Shown here: piece after piece, positions 49,741 through 61,633 of the stretch | Layout: each line of letters opens with the position of its first letter | How positions within the stretch are numbered: the first letter of the stretch is position 1 | Assembly: GCA_032622095.1 (NCBI GenBank) | Contig: CP136063.1 | Span: forward strand, 66,353,897-66,417,896 | DNA from: Siphonodentalium dalli | Taxonomy: Eukaryota; Mollusca; Scaphopoda; Gadilida; Siphonodentaliidae | DNA: 64,000 bases | Direction of reading: 5' to 3' | Made by a program: the position numbers and the translations under genes | The notes under the pieces: model-generated | Databases searched by the model: none | What the model saw: the letters and a program-made list of their open reading frames with translations, nothing else | Told to the model about the DNA's origin: nothing

Positions 49741-50640
49741 TTCTCTATTTTGTGGGCCCAATTTTTCCCAAAATTTTATAGAGTCCAAATAAAAGATTAT
49801 GTTCATGTATATTAGTAATAATATAAACCATGCCCATTGATGGAACATTTTGAGAGTATACTTTATGGTGAATTATGTTAGAAATACAAAATGCCAACTT
49901 TATTAAGATTTAAAATTTACAAGCAATGGTCCAAGAAAAACAAAGTCCATATCTGAGAATTAAATATGGGAATATGTACTGAACATTGTGATGAATGATG
50001 TATTACAAAAAAAATATTATATTTCGCGAGTGTTCTTTGAAAGAATTACTTTGGGAACCAGCTGTATACAACTTCACAATATGGTTGACAAAGGGACAGC
50101 AGTTTATGGGTCACATTATGTCCAGTCCAGTGTGAATGGCTTTTACCACTGTCAACTCCACATCTGTGATTATCCTGTGAGTGAGTGTTGACCTACATAC
50201 TAGAACTAGTATGGCATGGTCTGGTTGGTTTTATTGGGGATTAGCATTTTATTGTAAACAGAGTCCACTGCTTTACAATGGCCAGCTGCTAACCCATGCA
50301 TGCTAGCATCCACACAGCTAATGTTTAAGCACGCATGTATTATTTGTCAACAGCTGGTTCAAAGTAATTTTTTCACTCACGAAATATAATATTTGTTTTG
50401 TAATACATCATCACAATGTTCAGTACATATTCCCATATTTAATTCTTAGATATGGACTTTCTTGGACCATTGCTTGTAAACATAATTCACCATGATGTAT
50501 ACTCTCAAAATGTTGCATGAATAGGCATGGTTTCTATAATTACTAATATACATGAACAGAATCCTTTATTTGGACTCTATAAAATTTTGGGAAATTTTGG
50601 GAAATTTTAGAAAAATTGGGTCCACAAAGCACTTAAAGGT
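49741..50640. mobile_element. Element with ~280-bp inverted arms
   Basis: Arms at about 49750-50036 and 50372-50635 are diverged reverse complements (shared 'CCCAAAATTTTATAGAGTCC', 'ATATGGGAATATGTACTGAA'). The 330-bp centre has no known coding sequence. A single diverged arm lies at 26218-26485. Confidence 0.75.
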
Positions 50641-51595
50641 ATTGTGACGTTTGTCAAGCTACACAGTGATCCACCACGCTAAAAGTACGTTCGGGTACAT
50701 TTCCGTGTGTCTCAAATGACGTTCTTTAATTGTAAATACTTGTACAGGGTCAAAGCTTGCCTGCGAATACAGGCCAGTGGGATTCGTTAACACTGAGGCT
50801 TATGTAAATCATTTGGTAGCATACATGTACTATTTGTTAATGTTATAGTTGCCAAAATCCATGTGCCATATTGGATAAACATCACTAATTGTGTTGGTTT
50901 ATAATCAATCGACAAGGGTACGTGACTACCCTGCCCATTTCTCTGTGGTACAACCCACTCGCCTAAAATTATACAAGTAATTAGGAGGTGTGAAGGGATT
51001 ATCATATGTGCAATTAGACTGATTATTCTATGATCTTGTCATTGATATAACTAGATAGAAAACTGGGATGTACAGGTACTTTGTTGATTTTTAATTGAAA
51101 GTAAAATAATAATAAATAATATACAATATAAACATGTATATTACCAGCGACAATTAAACAATATGTATCAATGTTCAAACGATAAGTTTATGCGATGTAC
51201 GAAGTGATGATAATGCGCCAATGTTCAAACGATAACTAGTTTAAACGAAGTACGGAAAAATAATATTGCATCAATGTCATAGATGTCGATGGGGCATGTG
51301 CGGTGGAATGTGGATCACCGCACTGCACTGAGGTGGTCTTTAATTCTTGGAATAAAATGTCGGACATTTCTCAAAGAAGTTTGCTGCCGTAAAAACACCT
51401 CGTAGTTAACACCCCTAAGTGACAACACACTGTGATGATGAACCCTTTCCATCAAATGTTTGTTTTGAATTCACCCCATTTAATTAGTCATCATCATGCA
51501 CACTTTAATACCTTAAAGTGATGTGAAACACTCCGTCAGGATGATCAAATTGAAATGGAGAATAATCTTGCCCAAATTGACAACACACAACATCG
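50641..51595. other. Non-coding spacer
   Basis: A ~50-bp direct duplication ('AATGTTCAAACGATAA') lies near 51171 and 51222. Nothing else is supportable. Confidence 0.5.
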
Positions 51596-52349
51596 TCTAC
51601 TCTATATTTTGAGACTTCCGTATATATTATGTGGGTACTTCATAGAATCGAAAACGGCTGCGCGGATCGAGCTCAAATTTCGTATATAAGTGTAAAAACC
51701 CACGGGGATCGTCCATGTCGCATTTTGGACAAGCTCAGAGCACCGCTTCTCTCTTCTCAGTCACAAAAATGGCACCGTGTGGGTTAACACACCAACGCTC
51801 CTTATATCTTCCATATTGGGAGATGTAACCGGTTAACGCTCTTTATAGTCATCGACGTATTGATCTAAGAGGCGTAACTCTACATTTTTTATTAGTTTTC
51901 GCAATGTGATTCTTACGTCTGGGTCTCGGCATGTGCGACATTATACAGACAAACGCGGATCGGGTCAGTTTTTCCGCCCTAGGTGATTTTCACCTTGAAA
52001 CGGGTACCCACAAATTATATATATGCGTGTTGTGTGATTCTTACGTACTTAGGGCTTCCTAGGAACGCGGGTCGGGTCAGTTTTCCCGCCCTAGGTGATT
52101 TTCACCTCGAAACAGGTACCCACAAATGATATATATGTGTGCATGCGTCCTTTATAGACTCGAACCGATTGCGCTCACACTTGCTACCTACGGGAAGTGT
52201 CATGGACGGGTTAAATTGTGACATTGACCTTGAAAATGATCAATTCAAGGTCAAATCGGGTAAAATATTGAAAAACCAAAAATTAATTCAAACAAATAAA
52301 AATTGTCATGTTTCTGACGAACGCCGCCAGTGGCGTGCTAACCTGCTAG
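51596..52349 (+). mobile_element. Helitron-like unit 1
   Basis: Begins TCTACTCTATATTTTGAGA and ends with hairpin CCGCCAGTGGCG, 'TGCTAACCTG' and CTAG followed by T. A 5' TC, a hairpin about 10 nt from the end and a 3' CTAG are the Helitron signature. No Rep/helicase gene, so non-autonomous. The base before TC is G rather than the usual A, so the exact start is uncertain. Confidence 0.75.
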
Positions 52350-52951
52350 TATACTATATATTTTTAGAACTCCGTATATATATATATATATGTATATGTG
52401 TGTGTGTATATATGTGGGTACTTCATAGAATCGAAAACGGCTGCGCGGATTGACCTCAAACTTCCTATCTAAGGGATAAGCTCTGAGCACTCAATCTCCA
52501 CTCCCAATCATCAAAATCATGGGTCATGGGTCTGGGCGTGTGCGTCATTATACAGACATGAGCGTGTTGTGTGATTCTTACGTACTTAGGGCTTCCTAGG
52601 AACGCGGATCGGGTCAGTTTTTCAGCCCTAGGTGATCTTCACCTTGAAACGGGTACCCACAAATGATATATATGTGTGTGTGTCCTTTATAGACTCGAAC
52701 CGATTGAGCTCAAACTTGCTACCTACTGGAAGTGTCATGGACGGGTTAAATTGTGACCCGACCTGACCGATTGCGACCCCGACCTGACCTTGACCTTGAA
52801 AATGATCAATTCAAGGTCAAATCGGGTAAAATATTGAAAAACCAAAAATTAATTCAAAAATATAAAAAAAAATTAAATAACAAAATTAATAACAAAATTA
52901 AAAATTGTCATGTTTCTGACGAACGCCGCCAGTGGCGGGCTAACCTGCTAG
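52350..52951 (+). mobile_element. Helitron-like unit 2
   Basis: Starts TATACTATATATTTTTAGA directly after the CTAG of unit 1 and ends in the same hairpin plus CTAG. It contains an AT/GT microsatellite near its start. Confidence 0.75.
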
Positions 52952-53597
52952 TCTACTATATATTTTGAGAATTCCGTATATATATGTGTGTTTGTATATA
53001 TGTGGGTACTTCATAGATTCGAAAACGCCTGGACAGATAGAGCTCAAACTTCCTATCTAAGGAATGGTCAACGTCGCGTTTTGGACAAGCTCTGAGCACT
53101 CATTCTCCAGTCCCAATCATCAAAATCACCGCAAACGGCACTGCGGGTGTTAATCGCGTTGATAGTTAAAGAGCGTTCCTATCCGCAGTGTAGTTGATAA
53201 AGAGCGTATGTGCGTAATGTGATTCTTACGTCTGGGTCTGGGCGTGTGCGTTAGTATACAGGCATGAGCGTGTTGTGTGATTTTTATGTACTTAGGGCTT
53301 CCTAGGAACGCGGATCGGGTCAGTTTTTCCGCCCTAGGTGATCTTCACCTTGAAACGGGCACCCACAATATATTCACCTTGAAACGGGTACCCACATGAC
53401 TCGAACTGATTGAGCTCAAACTTGCTACCTAGTGTCGTGGACGGATTAAATTGTGACCCCGATCTGACATTGACCTTGAAAATGATCAACTCAAGGTCAA
53501 ATCGGGTAAAAAACTAAATTTAAATTAAAAAATTAATTAAAACAATTTGAAATTAATGTTTCTGACGAACGCCGCCAGTGGCGGGCTAACCTGCTAG
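52952..53597 (+). mobile_element. Helitron-like unit 3
   Basis: TCTACTATATATTTTGAGAA at the start, hairpin GCCGCCAGTGGCGGGC and CTAG at the end, head-to-tail with its neighbours. Confidence 0.8.
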
Positions 53598-54729
53598 TCT
53601 ACTATATATTTTGAGAACTCCGTATATGTGTGTGTATATATGTGTGTATATATGTGGGTACTTCATAGACTCGAAAATGGCTGGTCGGTCGAGCTCAAAT
53701 TTCGTATATAAGTGTAAAAACACACGGGGATCGTCAACGTCGCATTCTGGACAAGCTCTGAGCATTCCTTGACCCTTAAAGTGCGACCTTCGTTTGGATA
53801 GAATGGGTGTCGCTATCGATTCGCTCGCGATCCAAGAGGCATAACTCTACATTTTTTATATCTGTATATGTATATTTTTATATCCATATTCACTTCAAAC
53901 TGCTAAACCCGTTGTGCCAAAACTTGCTAATACCTCGCAAAATATAGAATTTACATTTTCTGATATATACATTTCTTGTTACGGCTGAAAATCTTAGTCT
54001 ATTTTCGATACATTCATATAAACAAGCTATACACTTACACCCCTCAATTCGTGCTAACTCACGCAGCTTATCTGGCTGCTGACAGTTCAGTTAATACGTG
54101 GCATTGTGATACGTCCCCGAATCTGACGGGACTTCTACTGCCTTGTCCTTTGACCATCTCGTAAAGGTGGGGTCACCACCAAGCCGTGAATGCCAACAAC
54201 GACATTGTTGGACTTTGTTGGCGAGAAAATAATTAGTTCAAATTACTAAATCCACACAATGCTATTTTCTCTTTACAGCAATGTGAGAATCTTCGGGTGG
54301 CCCCCAAGCCGTGAATGCCAACAACAACGACATTGTTGGACTTTGTTGGCGAGAAAATAATTAAATACACACAATGCTATTTTCTCTTTACAGCAATATG
54401 AGAATCTTCGGGTGGCCCCCAAGCCGTGAATGCCAACGACATCGTTGGCATACCTCTTTTAGGGACGGGTATCATAATTCCTCTTGATTAAAAAGACAGA
54501 ATTAACTCATTAAAAAATGCGTGTTGTGTGATTCTTATGTCTGTCATTCCTAGGAACGGGGGAATTTTTCATCGGGTCAGTTCTTTCCGCCCGATGTACC
54601 TTAAATCATACCTCTTTTAGGGACGTGTACCATAATTTCTCTTGATTAAAAAGGCACAATTAACTCATTGAAAAGCCAAAAAAATGTCATGTTTCTGACC
54701 AACGCCGCCAGTGGCGGGCTAACCTGCTA
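53598..54729 (+). mobile_element. Helitron-like unit 4
   Basis: Same start and hairpin end. The final G of CTAG is lost at the junction. It includes a ~120-bp tandem repeat at 54178-54440 around 'AAGCCGTGAATGCCAAC' (three copies). Confidence 0.75.
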
Positions 54730-54743
54730 TTTTGATACTTCCG

Positions 54744-54782
<39 letters not shown>

Positions 54783-56580
54783 CCTTTATAGAATTGAAAA
54801 CGGCTGGACAGATTGAGCTCAAACTTCCTATCTAAGGGTAAAAAACCACGAACTGTGCGAATGCGGCCTTTTCGAGAAGCTCTGAACACTCATTCTCCAC
54901 TCCCAATCATCAAAATCGCCGTCCTCGGCGCTGCGGGGGTTAAGGTCGTCACACTCTTGATATTGACCAAATTTGGCGTTGTTAACCGAGTAGCGCTCTT
55001 TATTGTCATCGGCGTTGCTAAACGGTCACCTATGCGTACGAAACTATGGATGCAAAACGCACCGCAATGGTGGAATGCATTTATCTTGATTAAAAAGGCA
55101 GAATTAACTCATTGGAAAACAAACAAGAGCTACGCTAGGCGTGCAATATACGCCCTCTCTTGGGTCGGCGGAAACTGGTAAAAAAGGGACATAACTCTGG
55201 TAAAAATTGGCGGACGGAACTCAAATTTGAACTTGACCTGTGTTTTGGTGGGAGAAAGTAATATACCAAATTATCATTGAATCCGATAAGCTCTAGTAAA
55301 GTTATCATGCGGACAACAAATTTCAGGGATTTTCTAAGTCAAATTACGTCAAATAAGGGGCATAACTCCGGTGAAAATTGGCGGACGGAACCCAAATTCG
55401 AACTTGAGCTGTCTTTTCTCCTAATAAACCCACATACCAAATTTGATTGAAATCGGTTCACTCTAACTAAAGTTATCATCCGGACAACAAATTTCATGGA
55501 TTTTCTAAGTCAAATTACGTCAAAAAAGGGGCCATAACTCTCGCAAAAATTATCTTGAGCTGTATTTCGATATATGTAATCCACAAAAATACGGGTTTTG
55601 CGTATAAACATTCCAAAATCGAGTTATCATCCGGAAACCAAAAAACATAAGAAAAACTGAATTTTCTGAGTCGAAAAAGGGGCATAACTCTGCCAAAAAT
55701 GGTCGGACAGAACCCAAGTTCGAACTTGACCTGTGTTTTGGTGGGAGAAAGTAATATAACAAATTTGGATTCATTCCGATAAACTATACTAAAGTTATCA
55801 TCCGGACAACAAATTTCAAGGATTTTCTAAGTCAAAAAACGTTAAATAAGGGGCATAACTCCGGTGAAAATTGGCGGGCGGAACCCAAATTCGAACTTGA
55901 ACTTACTTTTCGGCTAATAAACCCACATACCAAATTTTACTAATTTTGGTTCACTCTAACTAAAGTTATCATCCGGACAACAGGTTAACGGACGGACGGA
56001 CGGACGGACGGACGGACGGACGCCCGGACGGACAGACCAATACTATAATACGGCCTTTTTTTCAAAAGGGCGTATAAAAATGCATGTTGTGTGATTCTTA
56101 TGTCTGTCGTTCCTAGGAACGGGGGATATTTTCAGCGAATCATACCTCTTTTAGGGACGGGTACCATAATTTCTCTTGATTAAAAAGGCAGAATTAACTC
56201 ATTGAAAAAAAAATGCGTGTTATGTGATTCTTATGTCTGTCGTTCATAGGAAGGGGGAGAATTTCATTGGGTCAGTTTTTTCCGCCCGATGTACGGTAAA
56301 TCATAACTCTTTTAGGGACTGGTACCATCATTTCTCTTGATTAAAAAGGCAGAATGAACTCATTGAAAAACAAAAAATTAAACTAAAAAGGCAGAATTAA
56401 CTCATTGAAAAACAAAAAATTAAATTAAAAAATTAATTAAACAAAATTTAAATTTAAAAAATAAAAAATAAAAACAAAATTAAATTAAAAAATTAATTTA
56501 ATTAAATTAAATTAAAAAAAAATAATTAAAACAATGTCATGTTTCTGACCAACCACGCCAGTGGCGGGCTAACCTGCTAG
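54730..56580 (+). mobile_element. Helitron-like unit 5 with internal repeats
   Basis: The start is truncated (TTTTGATACTTCCG) and the end is intact: hairpin, CTAG at 56577-56580, T next. It contains five ~170-bp repeats keyed by 'GGGGCATAACTC' (near 55185, 55358, 55526, 55678, 55850) and then a GGAC microsatellite at about 55988-56030. A related internal structure is, from memory, common in mollusc non-autonomous Helitrons. Confidence 0.75.
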
Positions 56581-56939
56581 TTCTTATATATTAATTAAAT
56601 GCAGTGACTCTCGGTAGCCAAATAGCTTCCGTTAGTTTATCTCCGAGAGTTACATCCAGAACCGAGAGGTAAATATTTACAATTGAGGTAGTTTGGACGA
56701 TGTTTTCTATGAAGATGTACGATTGATTTGCTTACGATGTTATTAGTAGAATCCTGCATTCCTCCTGTTGGGGTAGCGCCTGACAAATAGCTTATCAGTT
56801 TCCCGCACCCGAACAGCGAATTGTCTACCCCCGGACCCCAATCCAATTATTTGACAAAAACGTCAATTTTTTCAAACATTTTGGTTACTAAAGCTACTGA
56901 AACTGCATCTGAATATTTGGAAAATGGTTTGAACAAAAA
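56581..56939. other. Non-coding spacer
   Basis: No supportable feature. Confidence 0.4.
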
Positions 56940-57063
56940 TCGTTGCCTATTGCTAATATTAATCGATAGAAGCATTTCCGGACAGGAGTCTTCGGTTCAA
57001 ATCTAATATTTTATACCCCGGTAACTATATAATACATGTTTACAAAGAGATAATCCACCTTTA
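56940..57063. mobile_element. TTAA-MITE right-end fragment
   Basis: Runs from 'ATCGATAGAAGCATTTCCGG' through 'GATAATCCACCTTTAA'. The left part is missing. Confidence 0.8.
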
Positions 57064-58959
57064 AAATTGCAAAAATTAAATTAATTAATTTTACCTTGAA
57101 AATTGGCTGCTGAGCCAGATTCAACCTTTAATTGATGATAGCATTTTGAACAAATATAGTAACATATGTTATATGGCTTAGTCTAATATCTCTGGACTGG
57201 CACCATTGATATTGGTCTGAAAATTAGAAAAAAATGTTAGTGGCTATGTCTCACTCTGACCCATGTATATATTCCCCTATATCTGGTGCTGCAACATATG
57301 CTCTTGCAAATAGGTTTATATTCTACCTAAATATATATTCACATACATGTAGATTCCTATTTTTTATTCAATTCAGTTAAATTTGTTTAAATCTAAATTT
57401 AGAAAAACTAACGCCATTATACACTCTACCAGGGCACCCTGAGTCGCCACACCAAATTCCGTTGAATTCCGGGCATGAAGATTAACAAAGATGTATTGGT
57501 CTCAACTTTACTCCAGTCTTATATGTATATATAAACAGTCCCATGAACATGTATACATTTATTGATGTAGTGGACGTGTCTTGGGCTGTTTATACATGAT
57601 CGGGTTCATTATTCCGAAGGCTTCATATTCTGAAGGTTCATTTTTCGGAAGGTTTGCTATTCCAAAGGTTCCTTATTTCGAAGGTTCGCAAAAATTAATT
57701 AAAATTTGCACCCCCCCCCCCCCACGAAAACCACACGAGGAATGAAAAATACTATTAAGCTATAGTATTCACATATAGTACATTTATACACTCCATTCTA
57801 ATTCCCAAATTGTCCCAGATGTCGGTTATTAATTGAAAGAAGACAGTATCAGTTTATCGCTTATTATGGAAAGTTGAAAACACCATGACTGCATGACTGA
57901 AATAAACTACATGTAAGAAACATCAACTTTAAAGGACCACTTAATATTCGAACCCCCATATTACATATATAAAATACCTTCGGAATAGTGAACCTTCGGA
58001 ATAGCGAATCTTCGAAATAGAGACATGTCGTCCATACATGTCGTGCGTACAGACGTAATCCTATATCCCAAGTAGGCTGGAAATACAGGCACTATAGCTA
58101 GAGCACCCATGAAACATACATTTATCATTTTATAGATGAGCATACATGTATGTGTTTTGGGTTGTCCATACGTACTGACGTAATCATATTATATATGTCT
58201 TTATTATCCTCCATGTATGGAGATTCATATATATAAACATTATATTATATGAACAAATAATAATTAATACATGACATAGTGTATCATACATTGGAAATGG
58301 CAAGCATATGTACAACAAAGGTTTCAATATCAATGGAGAACCAAACTGACCTAGCCAGACATTTAACAATAGAGTCACATTCAGTCGTTCTTATTGTGGC
58401 TATGTCGGTACAGCGCATACACGGACGAACAAATAAATATAGATGTACAAATTTGGTAATAACTCAGAAGAATTCGATGATCAAAAAGAGTCAAAATGCT
58501 ATTTTTCTTGTTTGATTATTAAAGCTATAAAATGAGGGCTTAAGGAAAGGGCCTCTCGACAATCCTGGGCTAGCCCCCCTAATCACTCACCCACGTTGGT
58601 AATAACTCATGCACACAGATACATACGTACGGACATACAGCCATGTCTTGTCACCCCTTCTTACGTGCATGCCATACTGATAGACACACATGTAGCTGAC
58701 AGCCAGACAGGTATACATGCACGACAAACAGACAGACTGGCAATCAGACATACAAACAAACACAAATATAGATGCACAGTATACGGACACAGGGAGAGAG
58801 AGACGAGTACTTTAACACCAGTCATTTGCGATGATTGACCTAACGTGATGTTGATGCCACTGACGATTAATATAAGATGTTAGCACATATGTAAACATAT
58901 AATGATACAGATATCAATAATGTGCTAGAGATTTTGGGACACTGTTCCATTATTGGCGG
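57064..58959. other. Non-coding stretch with short CTTCGGAA repeats
   Basis: 'TTCCGAAGG' and related units recur at 57610-57690, and the inverse 'CCTTCGGAATAG' at 57975-58010, perhaps two arms of a diverged inverted-repeat element. A C-tract lies at 57709-57723. Degenerate CA/GACA-rich sequence covers about 58600-58800. No coding feature is recognisable. Confidence 0.45.
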
Positions 58960-59087
58960 AATAATGTCTGAATAATTATGTGTCGTCAGGTGACTCAACC
59001 GAGTAAATGAGTTCTGGCACACATCACATTGATATGGGTGATCCCCGGTGTGGATCCTCTTATGAGACATAAGAGGATCCACACCGG
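58960..59087 (-). pseudogene. Single zinc-finger relic with a palindromic end
   Basis: Minus strand: [20 protein letters not shown] and FTRLSHLTTH, then unrelated sequence. Its upstream end forms a perfect palindrome: 59045-59064 and 59068-59087 are exact complements around AGA. The finger linker is therefore repeated head-to-head. This is a family fragment, not a gene. Confidence 0.8.
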
Positions 59088-59289
59088 TGAGTCAGTTGGT
59101 CCCGACTAAGGTGATTTGATCCATATCGCATGCAGGAGTATTTTTTAAAATTTGATTGGGATAAGCTAATAAAGTTCGCGACCGGGCATTCCTGTCTTCT
59201 ATCGAGACAAATCTGTATAAAATAAGCAACATGAATAACAGAAAGGCATCAGATAGGAATTGATGGCAGTGGAATAGCCTAGGCCCCTA

Positions 59290-59550
59290 CATATCTAAAG
59301 ACAATAGATAGAACTCGCACAATAGATAGATAGAACTCGCACAATATAGATAATAGACAGAACTCGCACAATATAGATAATAGATTAAAATAATATAGAT
59401 AATATATATAATAGATAATAATAGATAATAGATAATAATATATAATAATAATAGATAATAGATAATAATAGATGATAATAATAGATAATAATAATATTAA
59501 TAATACTACTAATAATAATAATAGATAATAATAATAATAATAATAATAAT
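59290..59550. repeat. TAGATAATAA microsatellite
   Basis: Mixed ATAG/ATAATAG repeats preceded by three copies of 'AGAACTCGCACAATA'. A similar tract with 'AGAACTCACACAATATAGAT' lies at 61105-61200, so the RT relic between them sits inside a divided repeat. Confidence 0.8.
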
Positions 59551-59866
59551 ATCATCCATTTACTATATATCGATGATATTAAGTTACCTAACGATGAAGA
59601 TCTACACACGCAGATAAATAAAGTTGATGAATTCAGTAGAGATATTAGAATGCAATTTGGTCTAGATAAGTGCGCAAAAATATCATGCATAGGTGGTAAC
59701 ATCGAGAGGAGAGGAGATATAAAATTGCAAGATGACGATGAAATAAAAGAATTAGAACAAGGCGGTGCGTACAAATATCTAGGTGTCGAAGAAAATGCAG
59801 AAGTTGATCAAGGAAAAATGAAAAACAAAGTGATAAAGGGGCACAAAAGAAGAATACGCCAGGTAC

Positions 59867-60394
59867 TTAAAGGTGGATTATCTCTTTGTAAACATGTATT
59901 ATATAGTTACCGGTGTATAAAATATTAGATTTGAATCGAAGACTCCTGTCCGGAAATGCTTCTATCGATTAATATTAATTTTATTTCGAATATTTTCTGG
60001 TCTAAAAAGGTGTGTTTGTTCAGCTAACGAACAATAGTGGTTACTGTTAATAGAGCCCAGAAATTATATTGTGCAATTTTGTCACAAATAAACGTTAATT
60101 ATACTCATTATCGCTTATATCTGTGGAACAAAACAATACAAACAACCAATCTGTGACATTTGACATTCGTTGCGTAGCCGTAGGAACAGCCCCGTGCTCT
60201 ATATCGCAATACGGTCTCATCCGAATGGTTGGTTCTAAAAATAGTAACATAAACGGGCCCGATTTAATATTCGAAATAAAATCAATATTAATTGATAGAA
60301 GCTTTTCCGGACATAGGTCTTCAGTTCATATCTATTATTTTATACCCACGCAACTATTTAAAATTTGTTATTTAAAGAGATAATCCATCTTTAA
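59867..60394. mobile_element. Full-length TTAA MITE inside the RT relic
   Basis: TTAA on each side (59867-59870, 60391-60394). Ends AGGTGGATTATCTCTTTG and its near-inverse. Collapsing to one TTAA rejoins the RT frame (QVLK-TELNAK). This gives the clean ends of the family and shows TTAA is the target duplication. Confidence 0.9.
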
Positions 60395-60636
60395 GACAGA
60401 ACTAAATGCCAAAAATAAAATAACAGCTATAAATCCCATCGCCGTTCCTGTGTTATCATATAGCTTTGGTGTTCTGAACTGGATCTCCAGTGAATTGCGA
60501 CAGATATAGACCGCACAACCAGAAAGCTGTTAGCCGCATATGGGGTTCATGACAGGAAAGCAGATGTAGAAAGGCTCTACACGCCCAGAAAAGAAGGCGG
60601 TAGAGGATTGATTGAAATAGAAGCGGCGATTATTTG

Positions 60637-60854
60637 TGACAAAATTGCACAATATAATTTCTGGTCTCTGTTAACAGTAACCACCATTGTTCGTTAGCTG
60701 AACAAACACACCTTTTTAGACCAGAAAATATTCGAAATAAAATTAATATTGATCGATAGAAGCATTTCCGGACAGGAGTCTTCGATTCAGATATAATATT
60801 TTATACCCCTGTAACTATATAATACATGTTTACAAAGAGATAATCCACCTTTAA
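60637..60854. mobile_element. Truncated TTAA MITE inside the RT relic
   Basis: Begins within the family interior ('TTTGTGACAAAATTGCACAA') and ends GATAATCCACCTTTAA. It replaces part of the RT C-terminal region. Confidence 0.75.
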
Positions 60855-61104
60855 AGACAACTATAGTTCCAATTGTCATCGGAGCAACAGGCGCCATAAG
60901 CAAAAACTTGTCTAACTGGCTCAAACTAATACCAGCAACACTATCCGTTGGACACTTACAAAAAACAGCCCTGCTTGGAACATCGAGAACCCTCAAAAAG
61001 GTAACATCTATGAAGACAGTTTAGGTTGTATTGTTACGGTTTTAACTGACAGTCAATACAAACCTACATATCCTCCTTGAGAGTGGACAAAAGTCGAATA
61101 AACA

Positions 61105-61200
61105 TAATAATAATAGATAATAATAATAATAATAATAATAGATAATAATAGATAATTGATAACAATATAGATACTAGATAGAACTCACACAATATAGATC
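61105..61200. repeat. TAGATAATAA microsatellite, second tract
   Basis: ATAATAG repeats followed by 'AGATAGAACTCACACAATAT', related to 59290-59550. Confidence 0.75.
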
Positions 61201-61389
61201 TGCATAATCTTTTTCTAACCTGTCACGGCTAATGTGGTCCGACATCCGTATTACTGTCTAGTTCCATATATTCAACAGTTCCCCCGAAATCACAAACCAT
61301 AAACGTCACGAAAACTGTTTTGTGGATCTTCCTTTTCCATGCTGTTCAGATTTCAAGCACAATTACTTTTTCATAAACTATGTATTGTG

Positions 61390-61633
61390 ACATTGTTCTA
61401 TTCTACATACCGCTGCATAAGACCACTTTTTTAAACGCGTTTCGAGACAGAAACAATTTGACTTTCATTTCCGCCTATCATCCGAGGGTTTCTTAACTTA
61501 ACTGTATCGATCGTCTGTTCCATAAATTTAACTCTTGCATGATATTTGCTGTCAGCTTTAGTCAGGTAATCCCAGTGATAAGTCTATATTAGTGCTAATC
61601 GGATCTTGTACGGAAAAAAGATACAGTTGAATC
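61390..61633 (+). promoter_or_regulatory. Upstream region of ZNF5
   Basis: Contains 'CATTGTTCTATTC' and 'AAGACCACTTTTTTAAACGC' about 200 bp before the ATG, aligned with the ZNF2 upstream block, and 'GGATCTTGTACGG' shared with ZNF4. No TATA box stands out. Confidence 0.55.

Larger units (their letters stand above)
59551..61024 (+). pseudogene. Non-LTR retrotransposon RT C-terminal relic
   Basis: Three separated coding pieces in order. 59551-59866 has HLLYIDDIKLPNDE (YxDD-type catalytic motif), MQFGLDKCAK and AYKYLGVEEN. 60391-60630 has INPIAVPVLSYSFGVLNW and, after a frame break, LYTPRKEGGRGLIEIEA. 60855-61024 has VPIVIGATGAISKNL and ALLGTSRTLKKV before a stop. I recognise this as an R2-like RT type seen widely in marine invertebrates. 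Two TTAA MITEs interrupt it. It lacks the N-terminal half and is dead. Confidence 0.8.

Noticed and set aside
58596-58838. Opposing ORFs of 67-80 codons
   Set aside because: They lie in degenerate CA/GACA-rich simple sequence and show no protein features.
60123-60383. Conserved ~85-codon ORF in several TTAA MITEs
   Set aside because: Runs through MITE interior and inverted ends. It recurs because the element recurs. No known domain and the MITE is too short for a transposase.
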